Assembly (NCBI RefSeq): GCF_000312385.1
Contig: NZ_HE997626.1
Coordinates: 2,327,678-2,391,677, forward strand
Source: Tsukamurella sp. 1534
GTDB taxonomy: Bacteria; Actinomycetota; Actinomycetes; Mycobacteriales; Mycobacteriaceae
Reading direction: 5' to 3'
Length of the DNA stretch: 64,000 nt
Position numbers and translations under genes: made by a program. Each line of letters starts with the position of its first letter. The first letter of the stretch is position 1. The notes under the pieces are model-generated. The model had not been told where the DNA came from. It made no database searches and saw only the letters and a list, made by a program, of their open reading frames with translations. Below are positions 26,964 through 36,400 of this stretch, one piece after another.

Positions 26964-28772
26964 CTACTCCTCGTCCGACTTGATCTCGAGCAGCACGGTG
27001 CCCTGGGTGACCGCGGTGCCGGGCTCGACGGCCAGGCCGGCCACGATGCCGTCCTTGTGCGCGGCGACGGGGTTCTCCATCTTCATGGCCTCCAGGACCA
27101 CGACCAGATCGCCCGCCTTGACCTGCTGGCCCTCCTCGACGGAGACCTTCACGACGGTGCCCTGCATGGGCGCGGTGACGGAATCGCCCGTCGCGGCGAC
27201 GCCCGCGTTGCGGTCGCGGCTGCGCGGCTTCGGCTTGCGGCGGATGACGCCGGCACCGCCCGCGGCACCGCCGCCGCCGAGCGACAGCTCGCCGGGCAGC
27301 GACACCTCGACGCGGCGGCCGTCGACCACCACGACCACGTTCTGCCGCGGCAGCGCGTCGTCGTCCTCGATGGCCTGGCCGCCGGTGTACGGCTCGATCG
27401 GGTTCTCCCAATCGGTCTCGATCCACTTGGTGTAGACCTCGAAGCCGTTCTCGTCGCCCACGAAGGCCGGGTTGGAGACGATGTGGCGGTGGAACGGGAT
27501 GACCGTCGCGAGGCCCTCGACCTCGAACTCGGCCAGCGCGCGCCGCGAGCGCTCCAGCGCCTCCTGGCGGGTCGCGCCGGTCACGATGAGCTTGGCGAGC
27601 ATCGAGTCGAACTGGCCGCCGATGACGTCGCCCTGGTCCACGCCGGAGTCGACGCGCACGCCGGGGCCGGTGGGCTCGCGGTACACGCTGATCGGGCCGG
27701 GGGCGGGCAGGAAGCCGCGGCCCGCGTCCTCACCGTTGATGCGGAACTCGAACGAGTGGCCGCGCGGGGTGGGGTCCTCGGAGATGTCCAGCTTCTGTCC
27801 CTCGGCGATGCGGAACTGCTCGCGCACCAGGTCGATGCCGGCGGTCTCCTCCGTGACGGGGTGCTCCACCTGCAGGCGGGTGTTCACCTCCAGGAAGCTG
27901 ACCAGGCCGTCGGCGGCGACGAGGAACTCGACCGTGCCGGCGCCGTAGTAGCCGGCCTCGCGGCAGATGTCCTTCGCCGACTGGTGGATGCGGGCGCGCT
28001 GCTCCTCGGTGAGGAAGGGCGCGGGCGCCTCCTCGACCAGCTTCTGGAAGCGGCGCTGCAGCGAGCAGTCGCGGGTGCCGGCGACGACGACGTTGCCGTG
28101 CTGATCGGCGATGACCTGCGCCTCGACGTGGCGGGCCTTGTCCAGGTAGCGCTCCACGAAGCACTCGCCGCGCCCGAAGGCCGCGACGGCCTCGCGGGTG
28201 GCCGACTCGAACAGGTCCGGGATCTCCTCGATCGTGTACGCGACCTTCATGCCGCGGCCGCCGCCGCCGAAAGCCGCCTTGATGGCGACGGGCACGCCGT
28301 GCTCCTGTGCGAAGGCGACGACCTCGTCGGCGTCCTTGACCGGATCCTTGGTGCCGGGGGCCATCGGCGCGTTGGCGCGCTCGGCGATGTGCCGGGCGGT
28401 GACCTTGTCGCCCAGGTCGCGGATGGACGCGGGCGAGGGGCCGATCCAGGTCAGCCCCGCGTCGATCACGGCCTGCGCGAAGTCGGAGTTCTCCGACAGG
28501 AAACCGTAGCCCGGGTGGATCGCGTCGGCGCCGGACTTCTTCGCGGCGTCGAGGATCTTGTCGAACACCAGGTACGACTCGGCGGAGGTCTGGCCGCCCA
28601 GGGCGAACGCCTCGTCGGCCAGGCGCACGAACTTGGCACCGGCGTCGGGCTCCGCGTACACGGCGACGCTGGTCAGGCCGGCGTCCCGAGCGGCGCGGAT
28701 GACACGCACCGCGATCTCGCCACGGTTGGCGATGAGTACCTTCTCGATCTTCTTATCGGCGTGGGCTGCCAC
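26964..28772 (-). CDS. accA3: Acyl-CoA carboxylase alpha subunit (biotin carboxylase plus BCCP)
   Basis: The 602-residue subunit shared by the acetyl-, propionyl- and long-chain acyl-CoA carboxylases carboxylates biotin with ATP and bicarbonate. The order is biotin carboxylase N-domain ([18 protein letters not shown]), ATP-grasp with the glycine loop GGGGRGMK, the [13 protein letters not shown] active-site region and a C-terminal biotinyl domain with EAMKMEN (biotinylated K564). Its partner beta subunit AccD5 and epsilon subunit AccE5 are at 39.9-41.8 kb, and BirA is at 41.9 kb. GTG 28772 has GAGGAG 5 nt upstream. TAGACT in the 132-bp upstream gap is a plausible -10. Confidence 0.97.
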   Translation of the reverse strand: MAAHADKKIEKVLIANRGEIAVRVIRAARDAGLTSVAVYAEPDAGAKFVRLADEAFALGGQTSAESYLVFDKILDAAKKSGADAIHPGYGFLSENSDFAQAVIDAGLTWIGPSPASIRDLGDKVTARHIAERANAPMAPGTKDPVKDADEVVAFAQEHGVPVAIKAAFGGGGRGMKVAYTIEEIPDLFESATREAVAAFGRGECFVERYLDKARHVEAQVIADQHGNVVVAGTRDCSLQRRFQKLVEEAPAPFLTEEQRARIHQSAKDICREAGYYGAGTVEFLVAADGLVSFLEVNTRLQVEHPVTEETAGIDLVREQFRIAEGQKLDISEDPTPRGHSFEFRINGEDAGRGFLPAPGPISVYREPTGPGVRVDSGVDQGDVIGGQFDSMLAKLIVTGATRQEALERSRRALAEFEVEGLATVIPFHRHIVSNPAFVGDENGFEVYTKWIETDWENPIEPYTGGQAIEDDDALPRQNVVVVVDGRRVEVSLPGELSLGGGGAAGGAGVIRRKPKPRSRDRNAGVAATGDSVTAPMQGTVVKVSVEEGQQVKAGDLVVVLEAMKMENPVAAHKDGIVAGLAVEPGTAVTQGTVLLEIKSDEE

Positions 28773-28904
28773 TCAATCTCCTCGGTTCCGTGCCGGCGCG
28801 GTATCCCGCGCGCGCCGTTGTATCGGCCCGCCGGGGGCCGTAGCTCTCGACGAGTCTATGCCCCGGCGGCTGTGGTGCAGACGACAGTCCCCCAACGGGT
28901 CGAG

Positions 28905-30347
28905 TTACCCGCGAGTAACCGCAGCATCGCCTATTTCGGTCAACATCGAACGTAGCGCGCCGAGGTACAGAGTGACACTCCGGCTCGCGGTGGCGAGTCC
29001 CGGGAACCTCGCCGCGACGTGCAGACCGGACGGCGTCCGCAGCATCCACAGGTACACGTCCTCGATGGAGTAGTCCCGCGATCGCAGCGCGCCGGCGCCG
29101 CCGTCGTCGTTCACGGCCGACCCGGGCGCCGACCGGGTGTCCATGAAGGAGACCACGAACTGCGGGGGAGGGGCGCCGCCCAGCACCTCGCCGATCCGCA
29201 GGTAGGGCAGGGTGCTGCCCGCCTTGGAGCGGCGCCACTCCGTCTGGGCGCGCTGCGCCAGGTCACCGAAGCCGCGGCTGCCCGTCGTGTCCAGGCGGAA
29301 CGGGGCGATGCCCACGAACCAGCCCAGCGCCGCGATCCACTGCTCCGCGTCCCGCGTGTGCCGGGTGACCGCGCAGCGGAACACCGGCCCGAAGCCGAGG
29401 TCGGTGTTGATCTTCGCCATGCACGCGAGCACGCCGGTCACGAGCGAGGCGCCGGACTCCGAGCACACCCGGGTGAAGTTGTTGGCCCGCTCGTCGTCCA
29501 GCAGGTGGAAGTTCAGGGCGGCCTGCGGCAGCCGCGGCACCCCGTCGGGATCCCTGCTCAGCGCGGCGAGGGTCTCGCCGGCCAGGCTCTTGGCGCTCGG
29601 CGGCAGCAGCGGCATGGGGAACGGGGACGGCAGGAACGACGTCTCCGTGAGGTACTCCTGCCACATCCGCGCCGCGGGATGCGTCGCCGTGGCCCGGTCG
29701 GCCGTCTGCCGGTCGTCGTCCGAGTAGTCCACGTAGCTGCCCGTGGGCAGCAGCCGCGCCTCCACCCCGTGCACGGCCTGCCGGTACAGCTCCCGCAGCT
29801 CGTGCGGGCTCAGGATCAGGGAGTACCCGTCCATCAGCGAGTGGTCCGCGGCGAAGAACAGGGTGAACGAGTCCTCGCGGGACACCGTCGAGAACAGGTA
29901 CGCGGGCCAGGTGAGGGGCGCCGTCGCCCGGTCGAACTCTCCCAGCAGCTGCTCCGCGAGGGGCCCGGCCGAGCGGTAGGTGCCGACCGTCTGGACCTTG
30001 AGGTCGACTGTGTCCGTCTGCGCGCTCCGGCGCCGCGGCTTACCCTCCTCCATGAAGACGTGGGTGCGGAGCACCTCGTGCCGGTCGATCCACGCCCGCA
30101 GGGCGCTGCGCAGGCCGGGGATCGACAGCGGCTCGTCGAACTCGATGCCCAGCCCGAGCCAGGACTCCCGGCCGCCGTCGATGTGCCGGCGACGCTGGAT
30201 CGACAGCGCGCCGCGCAGGTGCGCCTCGTGCACGTGCGACGTCGCGCGCGGGTCGTCGCGCCACCGCGCCGCGGGGCCCGTCCTGGGAATCCAGTTGCGG
30301 AGCTCCCCCGGGCGGAGGGGGTAGGCGTCGATCTCGGTGAACTGCAT
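28905..30347 (-). CDS. Condensation-domain (PapA-like) acyltransferase, 480 aa
   Basis: This stand-alone condensation-fold enzyme has its active site in ADHSLMDGYS (H169, D173), replacing the common HHxxxDG with DHxxxDG while keeping the catalytic second His and the Asp. The C-terminal half has the DFGWG-like region (FVVSFMDTRS) of trehalose-lipid PapA proteins. PapA enzymes transfer acyl groups from ACP or CoA to sugar or glycolipid hydroxyls. It lies 13 bp after sufE and before accA3, where M. tuberculosis has no gene. It is 40-60 residues longer than the four paralogues at 31.7-39.0 kb and may use a larger acceptor. Confidence 0.85.
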   Translation of the reverse strand: MQFTEIDAYPLRPGELRNWIPRTGPAARWRDDPRATSHVHEAHLRGALSIQRRRHIDGGRESWLGLGIEFDEPLSIPGLRSALRAWIDRHEVLRTHVFMEEGKPRRRSAQTDTVDLKVQTVGTYRSAGPLAEQLLGEFDRATAPLTWPAYLFSTVSREDSFTLFFAADHSLMDGYSLILSPHELRELYRQAVHGVEARLLPTGSYVDYSDDDRQTADRATATHPAARMWQEYLTETSFLPSPFPMPLLPPSAKSLAGETLAALSRDPDGVPRLPQAALNFHLLDDERANNFTRVCSESGASLVTGVLACMAKINTDLGFGPVFRCAVTRHTRDAEQWIAALGWFVGIAPFRLDTTGSRGFGDLAQRAQTEWRRSKAGSTLPYLRIGEVLGGAPPPQFVVSFMDTRSAPGSAVNDDGGAGALRSRDYSIEDVYLWMLRTPSGLHVAARFPGLATASRSVTLYLGALRSMLTEIGDAAVTRG

Positions 30348-30360
30348 GGCGCGAGCGAGA

Positions 30361-30777
30361 TTACGCCGCGAGCCTGCGCTTGATGCGCGTGAGCATCGCC
30401 GACATGCCGCGCAGGCGCAGCGGGCTCACCACCGAGTCGAGCCCCAGCGCGTGGTGGAAGTCGTCGGGGACGGCGGCGATCGCGGCCGCGCTCTGCCCGT
30501 CGAGGCCCTGCGCCAGGATCGACGCGAAACCGCGGGTGGTGGGCGCCTCGGGCGGCGCGCTGAAGTACAGGCGCACCGCACCGGGGTCGGATGCGTCGAC
30601 GTCGAGGAAGAGCGGCGACTGGCACTCCGGCACCGGCTCCATGGCCGCCGCCGTCAGGTGCCCGGGGAGCTCGGGCAGCTCGCGGGAGAACTCGAGCAGC
30701 AGCTCCAGCCGGTCCTGTTCGCCGACGCCGGCGAAATCGTCGACGATCTCCGCGAGCGGCTCCGGCAGCGCGCTCAT
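30361..30777 (-). CDS. SufE-family sulfur-acceptor protein
   Basis: The 138-residue protein keeps the SufE active-site loop with Cys52 in VPECQSPLF and the C-terminal helix ending [15 protein letters not shown]. SufE accepts persulfide from a cysteine desulfurase or rhodanese for Fe-S assembly. It overlaps sseA by 4 bp on the same strand, as Rv3284 and Rv3283 do in M. tuberculosis, so sulfur probably flows between the two products. Confidence 0.9.
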   Translation of the reverse strand: MSALPEPLAEIVDDFAGVGEQDRLELLLEFSRELPELPGHLTAAAMEPVPECQSPLFLDVDASDPGAVRLYFSAPPEAPTTRGFASILAQGLDGQSAAAIAAVPDDFHHALGLDSVVSPLRLRGMSAMLTRIKRRLAA

Positions 30778-31679
30778 GCGCTCTGGTCGGCGCCGGGCGC
30801 GGAGCCCGGGGCCTCACCGCGGGCGATCGGAGCCCGCACGGTGTTGCCCCACTCCGTCCAGGAGCCGTCGTAGTTCTTCACGTCCTCGTAGCCCAGCAGG
30901 TGGGTGAGCACGAACCAGGTGTGGCTCGAGCGCTCGCCGATCCGGCAGTACGCCGTGACGGGCGCCGCCGCGTCGAACTCCGCGTACACCTGCGTCAGCT
31001 CGTCGTGCGGGAGGAACCGGCCGTCCGCGCGCGCCGCCCTCGCCCACGGGATGGACACGGCGGTGGGGATGTGGCCGCCGCGCAGCGCGCCCTCCTCCGG
31101 GTAGTCCGGCATGTGCGTGCGCTCGCCGGTGTACTCCTGCGGCGACCGGACGTCGACGAGGGCCCGCGTGCCGATCCCGGCCCGCACCTCGTCGGCGAAC
31201 GCCCGGATCGCGGTGTCGTCGCGCTCCACGACGGGGTAGTCGCTGCGCGGGTAGTCGGGGCGGTCCAGCGACACGTCCCGGCCGTCGCTGATCCACAGGT
31301 CCCGCCCGCCGTCGAGCAGGCGGACGTCCGGGTGACCGAAGAGGGTGAACACCCACAGTGCGTAGGCGGCCCACCAGTTCGACTTGTCGCCGTAGATCAC
31401 CACGGTGTCGTCGCGGTGGATCCCCTTCTCGCGCATGAGCTCCGCGAACTGCTCCCCGGTGATGTAGTCGCGCGTCACCGGGTCGTTGAGGTGCAGATGC
31501 CAGTCGACCTTCTGCGCGGACGGGATGTGCCCGATGTCGTAGAGGAGCACGTCCTCATCCGATTCGATCACCTTCAGGCCGGGGACACCGAGGTGTCCGC
31601 TCAGCCAGTCCGCGGTGACGAGTCGTTCGGGGTGCGCGTAGTCCTGCAGCTCCGCGCTGGGATCGGTCTCGATAGCCAC
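30774..31679 (-). CDS. sseA: Thiosulfate sulfurtransferase (rhodanese)
   Basis: This 301-residue protein has two tandem rhodanese domains. The inactive N-terminal repeat ends near residue 150. The active site in the second repeat is [12 protein letters not shown] (Cys245), which accepts sulfane sulfur from thiosulfate or 3-mercaptopyruvate. The N-terminal [11 protein letters not shown] and [17 protein letters not shown] segments are typical. It matches M. tuberculosis SseA (Rv3283), which is adjacent to sufE and maf. Here maf is displaced by the acyltransferase operon that ends 54 bp upstream of this start. Confidence 0.95.
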   Translation of the reverse strand: MAIETDPSAELQDYAHPERLVTADWLSGHLGVPGLKVIESDEDVLLYDIGHIPSAQKVDWHLHLNDPVTRDYITGEQFAELMREKGIHRDDTVVIYGDKSNWWAAYALWVFTLFGHPDVRLLDGGRDLWISDGRDVSLDRPDYPRSDYPVVERDDTAIRAFADEVRAGIGTRALVDVRSPQEYTGERTHMPDYPEEGALRGGHIPTAVSIPWARAARADGRFLPHDELTQVYAEFDAAAPVTAYCRIGERSSHTWFVLTHLLGYEDVKNYDGSWTEWGNTVRAPIARGEAPGSAPGADQSA

Positions 31680-31733
31680 ATCGCCAGCCTAGCGGTCGCG
31701 GCGGTGCGCCGTACCGCCTCGCTCGCCCGACGC

Positions 31734-33056
31734 TCACGCGAACGTGGGCCGCGCCGCCGTGATCGCGGCCACCGCGGCGCCGGCCACCGCCTCGAGCTCC
31801 CCTCCCGCGGCCAGGTTCGTGGCCACGAACAGGGCGGTCTCGCGATCCGTGCCGGTCCACCCCGCGTAGAGGTACGGCGGCCGGGGCGCGAGCTCGCGCC
31901 CGGGAAGGGCGGACCAGGCCAGCCGGAACCACGCCGTGTCCGCGGGCGAGCCGTCCGGGGCGCGCACGGGCGCGGGCAGCTCGCCGACGCCCGCGCACGT
32001 GGTCACCGGGGCCGACGGATCGGGCGGCGCGTCGATGAGCGCTGCGAGCGTGCGCCGGGGCAGCAGGGTGATGAGCGGGCCGAAGGCGTCGAACCGGCCG
32101 CCGTCGCCCAGCCCCGCGAGCGTCTCGCGGACCCGGCCCCGGAGCGCGGCCACGCCCTCGGGGCCGGCCGCGGGATCGACGGGGACCTCGGCATCGACGA
32201 TCGCGTTGCCCCGCAGGTCGCCGTCCGCGCGGCGGTTCACCGACAGGCCGAGCAGGGCCGCGCCGTCGGAGGGGCGCACCCAGCCCATCGCATCCGCGAT
32301 CGCCGCGGTGACGGCGAGCAGCAGCGTGGTCTCGGTGCCGCCCAGAGCCTCCGCCCGGTCGGCCAGGACCCGCCGGTCGATGTGGGCGACGGTCCACCGA
32401 TCCGGCCCGACGGGGTGCGGGCGCGCGGCGGGCGAGTCCGCCGGAGCGAGGCGGCCGCGCGCCAGCCGGGCGGCGGAGGCGGCGGCGCGTGCCGCGGCGG
32501 GGAGCTCCCGCAGGGCGAGCGCGGCGTCCCGCGGCGCCGAGCGCCACGGCGGCGCCGCCTCCCGCGGATAGGGCAGGGCGCGGGAGGAGTCCAGGGCGGC
32601 CTCGGCCACCGCGGTCGCCGTGCCGACCCCGTCCGCGAGGACGTGCGAGACCACCAGGGTCACCGCGGATCCGCCGTCGTCGAGCGGCAGCACGCCCAGG
32701 TGCCAGCCGGGGCCGGACCACGGGTCGATCGGCACGGCGGCGCGCTCGTCGAGCCAGGCGTCGATCGCGGCCCGCGGCCGCGGCCGGGACGCCACCGCGG
32801 TCTGCGGCGCCGCGGTGCAGGCCACCCAGCGGTCCCGGCCGAACGGTACCGGCGAGGCCACGATCCGGCGGCCCAGCAGCCCCCGCGTCAGGGCGCGGCG
32901 GAATCGCTCCAGGCCCGCGAGGTCGGCGCCGCGGTCGTAGGTCCACACCACCTGGATGAGTGAATTGCGGCCCGTGGCACGGGTTCCCGCGGCGGCACCC
33001 TGGTCGACGAAGGCGAGGAGGTCCTCCGCCGGGCGGCGACCGACGCGGCGGCTCAT
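31734..33056 (-). CDS. Condensation/WS-DGAT-like acyltransferase, last gene of the glycolipid-type operon
   Basis: The 440-residue protein has the condensation-fold motif SHVLADGVGT (H138, D142), and its C-terminal region resembles wax-ester synthase/DGAT-like proteins more than PapA5. The likely reaction is acyl transfer to a hydroxyl of a lipid, sugar or alcohol. It starts at ATG 33056, sharing four bases (ATGA) with the previous gene's stop; this coupling supports the start. The longer frame continuing upstream is a shadow. It is followed by sseA after 54 bp. Confidence 0.82.
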   Translation of the reverse strand: MSRRVGRRPAEDLLAFVDQGAAAGTRATGRNSLIQVVWTYDRGADLAGLERFRRALTRGLLGRRIVASPVPFGRDRWVACTAAPQTAVASRPRPRAAIDAWLDERAAVPIDPWSGPGWHLGVLPLDDGGSAVTLVVSHVLADGVGTATAVAEAALDSSRALPYPREAAPPWRSAPRDAALALRELPAAARAAASAARLARGRLAPADSPAARPHPVGPDRWTVAHIDRRVLADRAEALGGTETTLLLAVTAAIADAMGWVRPSDGAALLGLSVNRRADGDLRGNAIVDAEVPVDPAAGPEGVAALRGRVRETLAGLGDGGRFDAFGPLITLLPRRTLAALIDAPPDPSAPVTTCAGVGELPAPVRAPDGSPADTAWFRLAWSALPGRELAPRPPYLYAGWTGTDRETALFVATNLAAGGELEAVAGAAVAAITAARPTFA

Positions 33057-34315
33057 GCGGCGGCCCCCACGGGAGCGGTGAGGGCGCGCTCGATCCGCCC
33101 GCGGATCCGCCGGACGGCCTCGGCGGACAGGGTTCCGGGCGCGTGCCGCAGCTCGATCGACAGCCGGCCGTCGAAGGTGAGCGCGTGGTAGTGCAGCCCG
33201 ACGAGCGGCGCCAGCGCCTCGGGTGGGCCCGAGCGCACCAGCGGGCGCACCCGCTCGATGTCGACCTCGGAGCTGGTGTGGAAGTCGAGCGCGACGACCC
33301 CGTCGGGGGTGGCCGGGGCCGGGATCGCCCCGATGTCGCTCAGCCGCACCGGCGCCCCGCCCGTGACCGGGTCCCCGGCGGCGCCGGTGAGCGCCGCCGC
33401 GACGGTGCCGTCCGCGAGGTCCGCCCGCAGCCGGTCGAGCACGGCCCGCCCGATCGCCTCGGGCGCGGCGTCGCCGCGCACCGTGATCGGCGCCGTCGAC
33501 GAGCCGGCGAAGTTCGTCACGGCCGCGGGGGCGACGGGCGGATCGCAGCGGCCCCGCAGGTCGACGGGGCTGAACACCGCCATGCTCGCGGCCCGGTCCA
33601 CGGGGCCCGGCAGCTCCGCGCGTTCGGCGGCCACGATCAGCCCGGCCAGCAGCCCGTGCATGCTCAGGCCCGCGGCCTTCGCCCGCAGCCGCAGGCCGTC
33701 GGTGGCCGGGGCGTCGATCCGGATGCGCTCGAACCCGAACTCCCCGCCGTCCACGGCGACCGCCGTGGGCACCGAGCCGGCGGACTCCACCGCCACCGCC
33801 GGGTGCGCCGGTGCGGCGGCGCCGGAATCCCGCACGCGCCCCGCGAGATCCAGCGGGGCGAGGGGGAGCCCCGGCGCGGGCGCCGCCTCCGCGGCGGGGT
33901 CCGTGTACAACTGCCACAGCCGCAGGTTGAGGTACAGCGCGTGCGCGCCGTCGGCGATCGCGTGGTTCACTCCGAGGGTCACGCGGTGCAGCAGCCCGTC
34001 CGAGACGAGCTGCAGCGCAGCGGTGCCCGCCTCGGGGCGGAGGCCGAGGCGCACATCGCCCGGCGCGAAGGCCCGCCGCTCGACGGTGACCGGCGCGACG
34101 TCCTCCGCGACGGGCGCGTCGGGGACGGCCACGTCGAATCCGAAGGCGGTGGGCACGATCCGCCCGGTGAGCACCGGGTGCTCGCGGCGCAGCGCCGCGT
34201 ACGCGGCGGCGAGCCGGTCAGCGTCCACGGGACCGCGGACCACGAAGCTCCCGCTCGACGTCGTGTTCGTGACGACGTACGGGATCTCCAGCGGGGTCAG
34301 TGCGCGCGTGGGCAT
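33053..34315 (-). CDS. PapA5-like acyltransferase
   Basis: The 420-residue length equals that of M. tuberculosis PapA5 (422). The active site is NHAIADGAHAL (H118, D122), and the second domain has SPVDLRGRCDPPV and the PapA_C-type segment LDFHTSSEVDIERVRPL. PapA5 esterifies phthiocerol with mycocerosic acids, but no phthiocerol synthase is in the window, so the acceptor here is unknown. ATG 34315 follows the glycosyltransferase stop by 1 bp. Among the four operon acyltransferases this one looks closest to classical PapA. Confidence 0.85.
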   Translation of the reverse strand: MPTRALTPLEIPYVVTNTTSSGSFVVRGPVDADRLAAAYAALRREHPVLTGRIVPTAFGFDVAVPDAPVAEDVAPVTVERRAFAPGDVRLGLRPEAGTAALQLVSDGLLHRVTLGVNHAIADGAHALYLNLRLWQLYTDPAAEAAPAPGLPLAPLDLAGRVRDSGAAAPAHPAVAVESAGSVPTAVAVDGGEFGFERIRIDAPATDGLRLRAKAAGLSMHGLLAGLIVAAERAELPGPVDRAASMAVFSPVDLRGRCDPPVAPAAVTNFAGSSTAPITVRGDAAPEAIGRAVLDRLRADLADGTVAAALTGAAGDPVTGGAPVRLSDIGAIPAPATPDGVVALDFHTSSEVDIERVRPLVRSGPPEALAPLVGLHYHALTFDGRLSIELRHAPGTLSAEAVRRIRGRIERALTAPVGAAA

Positions 34316-34316
34316 C

Positions 34317-35714
34317 TCACACCTCCATGGTCTCGCGGGGCGGGAGCGTCCCGGTCGCGGAGGACACCGCGAAATCGACGGTCGACGGGGCCTCGATGTC
34401 GAGCAGCGGGTTCGTGATGTCGACCCCGTCGTCCTCCGCGATCGACTCGATGATCAGGGCGGCGCGGCGGGCGGGGATGTCGCCCAGGTCGATCAGCGAG
34501 GAGACCCGCTGCGCGCGCCGCCGGGTGGCGGGATCGAGCAGCACGTCGAACGCCGCGTGCAGCCGCTCCGGGGTCATGCTCCGCATCGGCAGGCACGCGC
34601 CGACGCCCAGGTCGGTGACGCGGGCGCCCCAGAACGGCTGGTCCGCGAGGACCGGGCTGATGAGCGTCGGCAGGCCGGCCCGGAGCGATGCCGCGGTGGT
34701 GCCCGCGCCGCCGTGGTGCACCGCGGCGGCGCAGTGCGGCAGCACCTCCGCGTGCACCACCTCGTCGACCACCCGGATGTGCTCGCCGAGGTCGGCACCC
34801 TGCAGATCGCTCCATCCTGCGACGATGAGGCCGCGCCGGCCGCGCTCGCGGCAGACCCGCGCGAACAGCCGGGCCTTGGCGTCGGGATCCGCGATCCGCA
34901 TGCTGCCGAAGCCCCAGTAGATCGGCGCGTCGCCGTCCGTGAGCCAGCGCATCAGGTCCGCGTCCGTGCGCTTCTGTTCGCCGCGGCGGAGCCAGGCGTC
35001 GGCGGGCACCTCGAGGAAGCCGAGCATCGGACGGGTGCGGCTGAACTCCGGCACCAGGTCCGGGGTGAGCGAGGGGTCGTAGAGCTGCAGGTCCACGATC
35101 TCGTCGGCGTCCCGGTTCTTCGCGCGCCGCGAGCGGTACGGCGCCTCGCCGACGGACATGCGGTGGAAGTTCACCGCGGCCCGCACGTGCGTCCAGGTGA
35201 ACGAGTCGCCGAGCGCCCACGTCGCCCGCTTGACCACCCGCGGGGAGCGGGACAGCACGTCGCTGGTGAGACCCGCGGGCGTGTACTGGGTCATCGGGTA
35301 CACGCTGTTGGTGGTGCCCGGGAAGAACCGGTAACTGATGATCGTGGCGCCGGTGCGGCGGGTGACGGGAAGCGCGAAATCCACGGCGTCCGAATGGGTG
35401 AGGACCACGTCGGCGTCGCGGCACACGGCCTCGATCTCATGCGAGATGGTGGCGATGTTGCGCACCAGGAACCGGCCGTAGGCCCGCATCCGCTCGACCG
35501 GCCGGTGGATCACCTCGCGGTAGTCCTCGTCGTAGTCGGGCACGATCTCGTTGAGCCGGTGCGCGGCGAGGCCGGCGGACCGGATCAGCGTGACCAGCGG
35601 ATCGCCCATCGCCGCGATCGTCACGTCGTGGCCCCGGCCGCGCAGGGCCAGGCCGATCGCGATCGTGGGTTGGACGTCGCCTCGGCTGCCCATGGCGAGG
35701 ATGCACACCTTCAT
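34317..35714 (-). CDS. MGT/GT1-family glycosyltransferase (glycopeptidolipid Gtf/sterol-glucosyltransferase type)
   Basis: This 465-residue GT-B enzyme begins MKVCILAMGSRGDVQPTIA, the acceptor-domain start typical of mycobacterial Rv1524/Gtf and sterol 3-glucosyltransferases. The donor domain carries YWGFGSM and the nucleotide-sugar signature HHGGAGTTAASLRAGLPT (333-350) with DQPFWG (358-363). It should move a hexose, possibly glucose or rhamnose, from a UDP- or dTDP-sugar to a lipid hydroxyl. dTDP-rhamnose synthesis genes lie at 54 kb. The ATG 35714 start has AAAGGA upstream, and its first bases overlap the stop of the membrane gene. Confidence 0.9.
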   Translation of the reverse strand: MKVCILAMGSRGDVQPTIAIGLALRGRGHDVTIAAMGDPLVTLIRSAGLAAHRLNEIVPDYDEDYREVIHRPVERMRAYGRFLVRNIATISHEIEAVCRDADVVLTHSDAVDFALPVTRRTGATIISYRFFPGTTNSVYPMTQYTPAGLTSDVLSRSPRVVKRATWALGDSFTWTHVRAAVNFHRMSVGEAPYRSRRAKNRDADEIVDLQLYDPSLTPDLVPEFSRTRPMLGFLEVPADAWLRRGEQKRTDADLMRWLTDGDAPIYWGFGSMRIADPDAKARLFARVCRERGRRGLIVAGWSDLQGADLGEHIRVVDEVVHAEVLPHCAAAVHHGGAGTTAASLRAGLPTLISPVLADQPFWGARVTDLGVGACLPMRSMTPERLHAAFDVLLDPATRRRAQRVSSLIDLGDIPARRAALIIESIAEDDGVDITNPLLDIEAPSTVDFAVSSATGTLPPRETMEV

Positions 35715-36400
35715 GATCGGTTCGTCCTTTCGACGGTCTTCGGTGACGGGTTCCGGCCGGCGTTCGCGAGCGCGGCGCGCACGGGGCGCAGGAGCAGCAG
35801 CGTGATCGGCAGGACCGGGATCACGACGAGCAGGGGGATCACCTGGCACGCGACCACCGCGTAGTCGATCGGCAGGCTCAGGGCGGCGGTCATGGAGGCC
35901 GCGGTGCTGGCGGCCACGCCCACGAGCCAGAGAGGGTCGATCGCCCCCACCGCTCGGATAGTGCGGGGGGACACCCGGACCCGCCGGTTCCAGGCCCGCG
36001 CGCGGGCGGCGTCGCCGCGCACCGTGAGCCGCATGATCAGCGTGGCCGCTGCGGGGCGGCCCAGGAGAAGCCCGGCGAGGATCGCGACGAACATGAGCCC
36101 GCCGATGCTCGTCTCCACCACCAGGATCACGCGCGGACTCCCCGAGACCGCCGCCGCCACGATCGAGCAGCCCAGCAGGGCGAGGGTGAACAGCTCCAGC
36201 GGGTCGGCGGCGCGGCGCACGGCGGTGCGGGTGAGGATGCGCGCGGCCACCAGCGTGGTTCCCGCGACCAGCGCCAGGAGCTGGCCGGTGCCCACCAGGT
36301 AGCGCAGCGCGAAGTACACGCTCAGCTGCAGCGCCACGTCGACCAGTAACGAGAAGGGCGGCGCCGGAGGGGATTCGGTGTCGGCGAGAGGTACCGTCAT
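35711..36400 (-). CDS. VC0807-like multi-pass membrane protein
   Basis: The 229-residue protein has about six membrane helices: residues about 17-60, 75-115 and 150-210 are hydrophobic. The pattern of LVAGTTLVAARILTRTAVRR, LFTLALLGCS, PRVILVVETSIGGLMFV and LLLGRPA resembles VC0807-family proteins, whose function is unknown. It overlaps the acyltransferase stop (upstream) and the glycosyltransferase start (downstream) by 4 bp each, so it belongs to the operon. It might export or stabilise the glycolipid product, or be a membrane partner for the enzymes. Neither role is shown. Confidence 0.72.
   Translation of the reverse strand: MTVPLADTESPPAPPFSLLVDVALQLSVYFALRYLVGTGQLLALVAGTTLVAARILTRTAVRRAADPLELFTLALLGCSIVAAAVSGSPRVILVVETSIGGLMFVAILAGLLLGRPAAATLIMRLTVRGDAARARAWNRRVRVSPRTIRAVGAIDPLWLVGVAASTAASMTAALSLPIDYAVVACQVIPLLVVIPVLPITLLLLRPVRAALANAGRNPSPKTVERTNRS

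Noticed and set aside
28773..28904. Possible small gene between the PapA-like gene and accA3
   Set aside because: No frame has coding bias; the region is better explained as the accA3 promoter.
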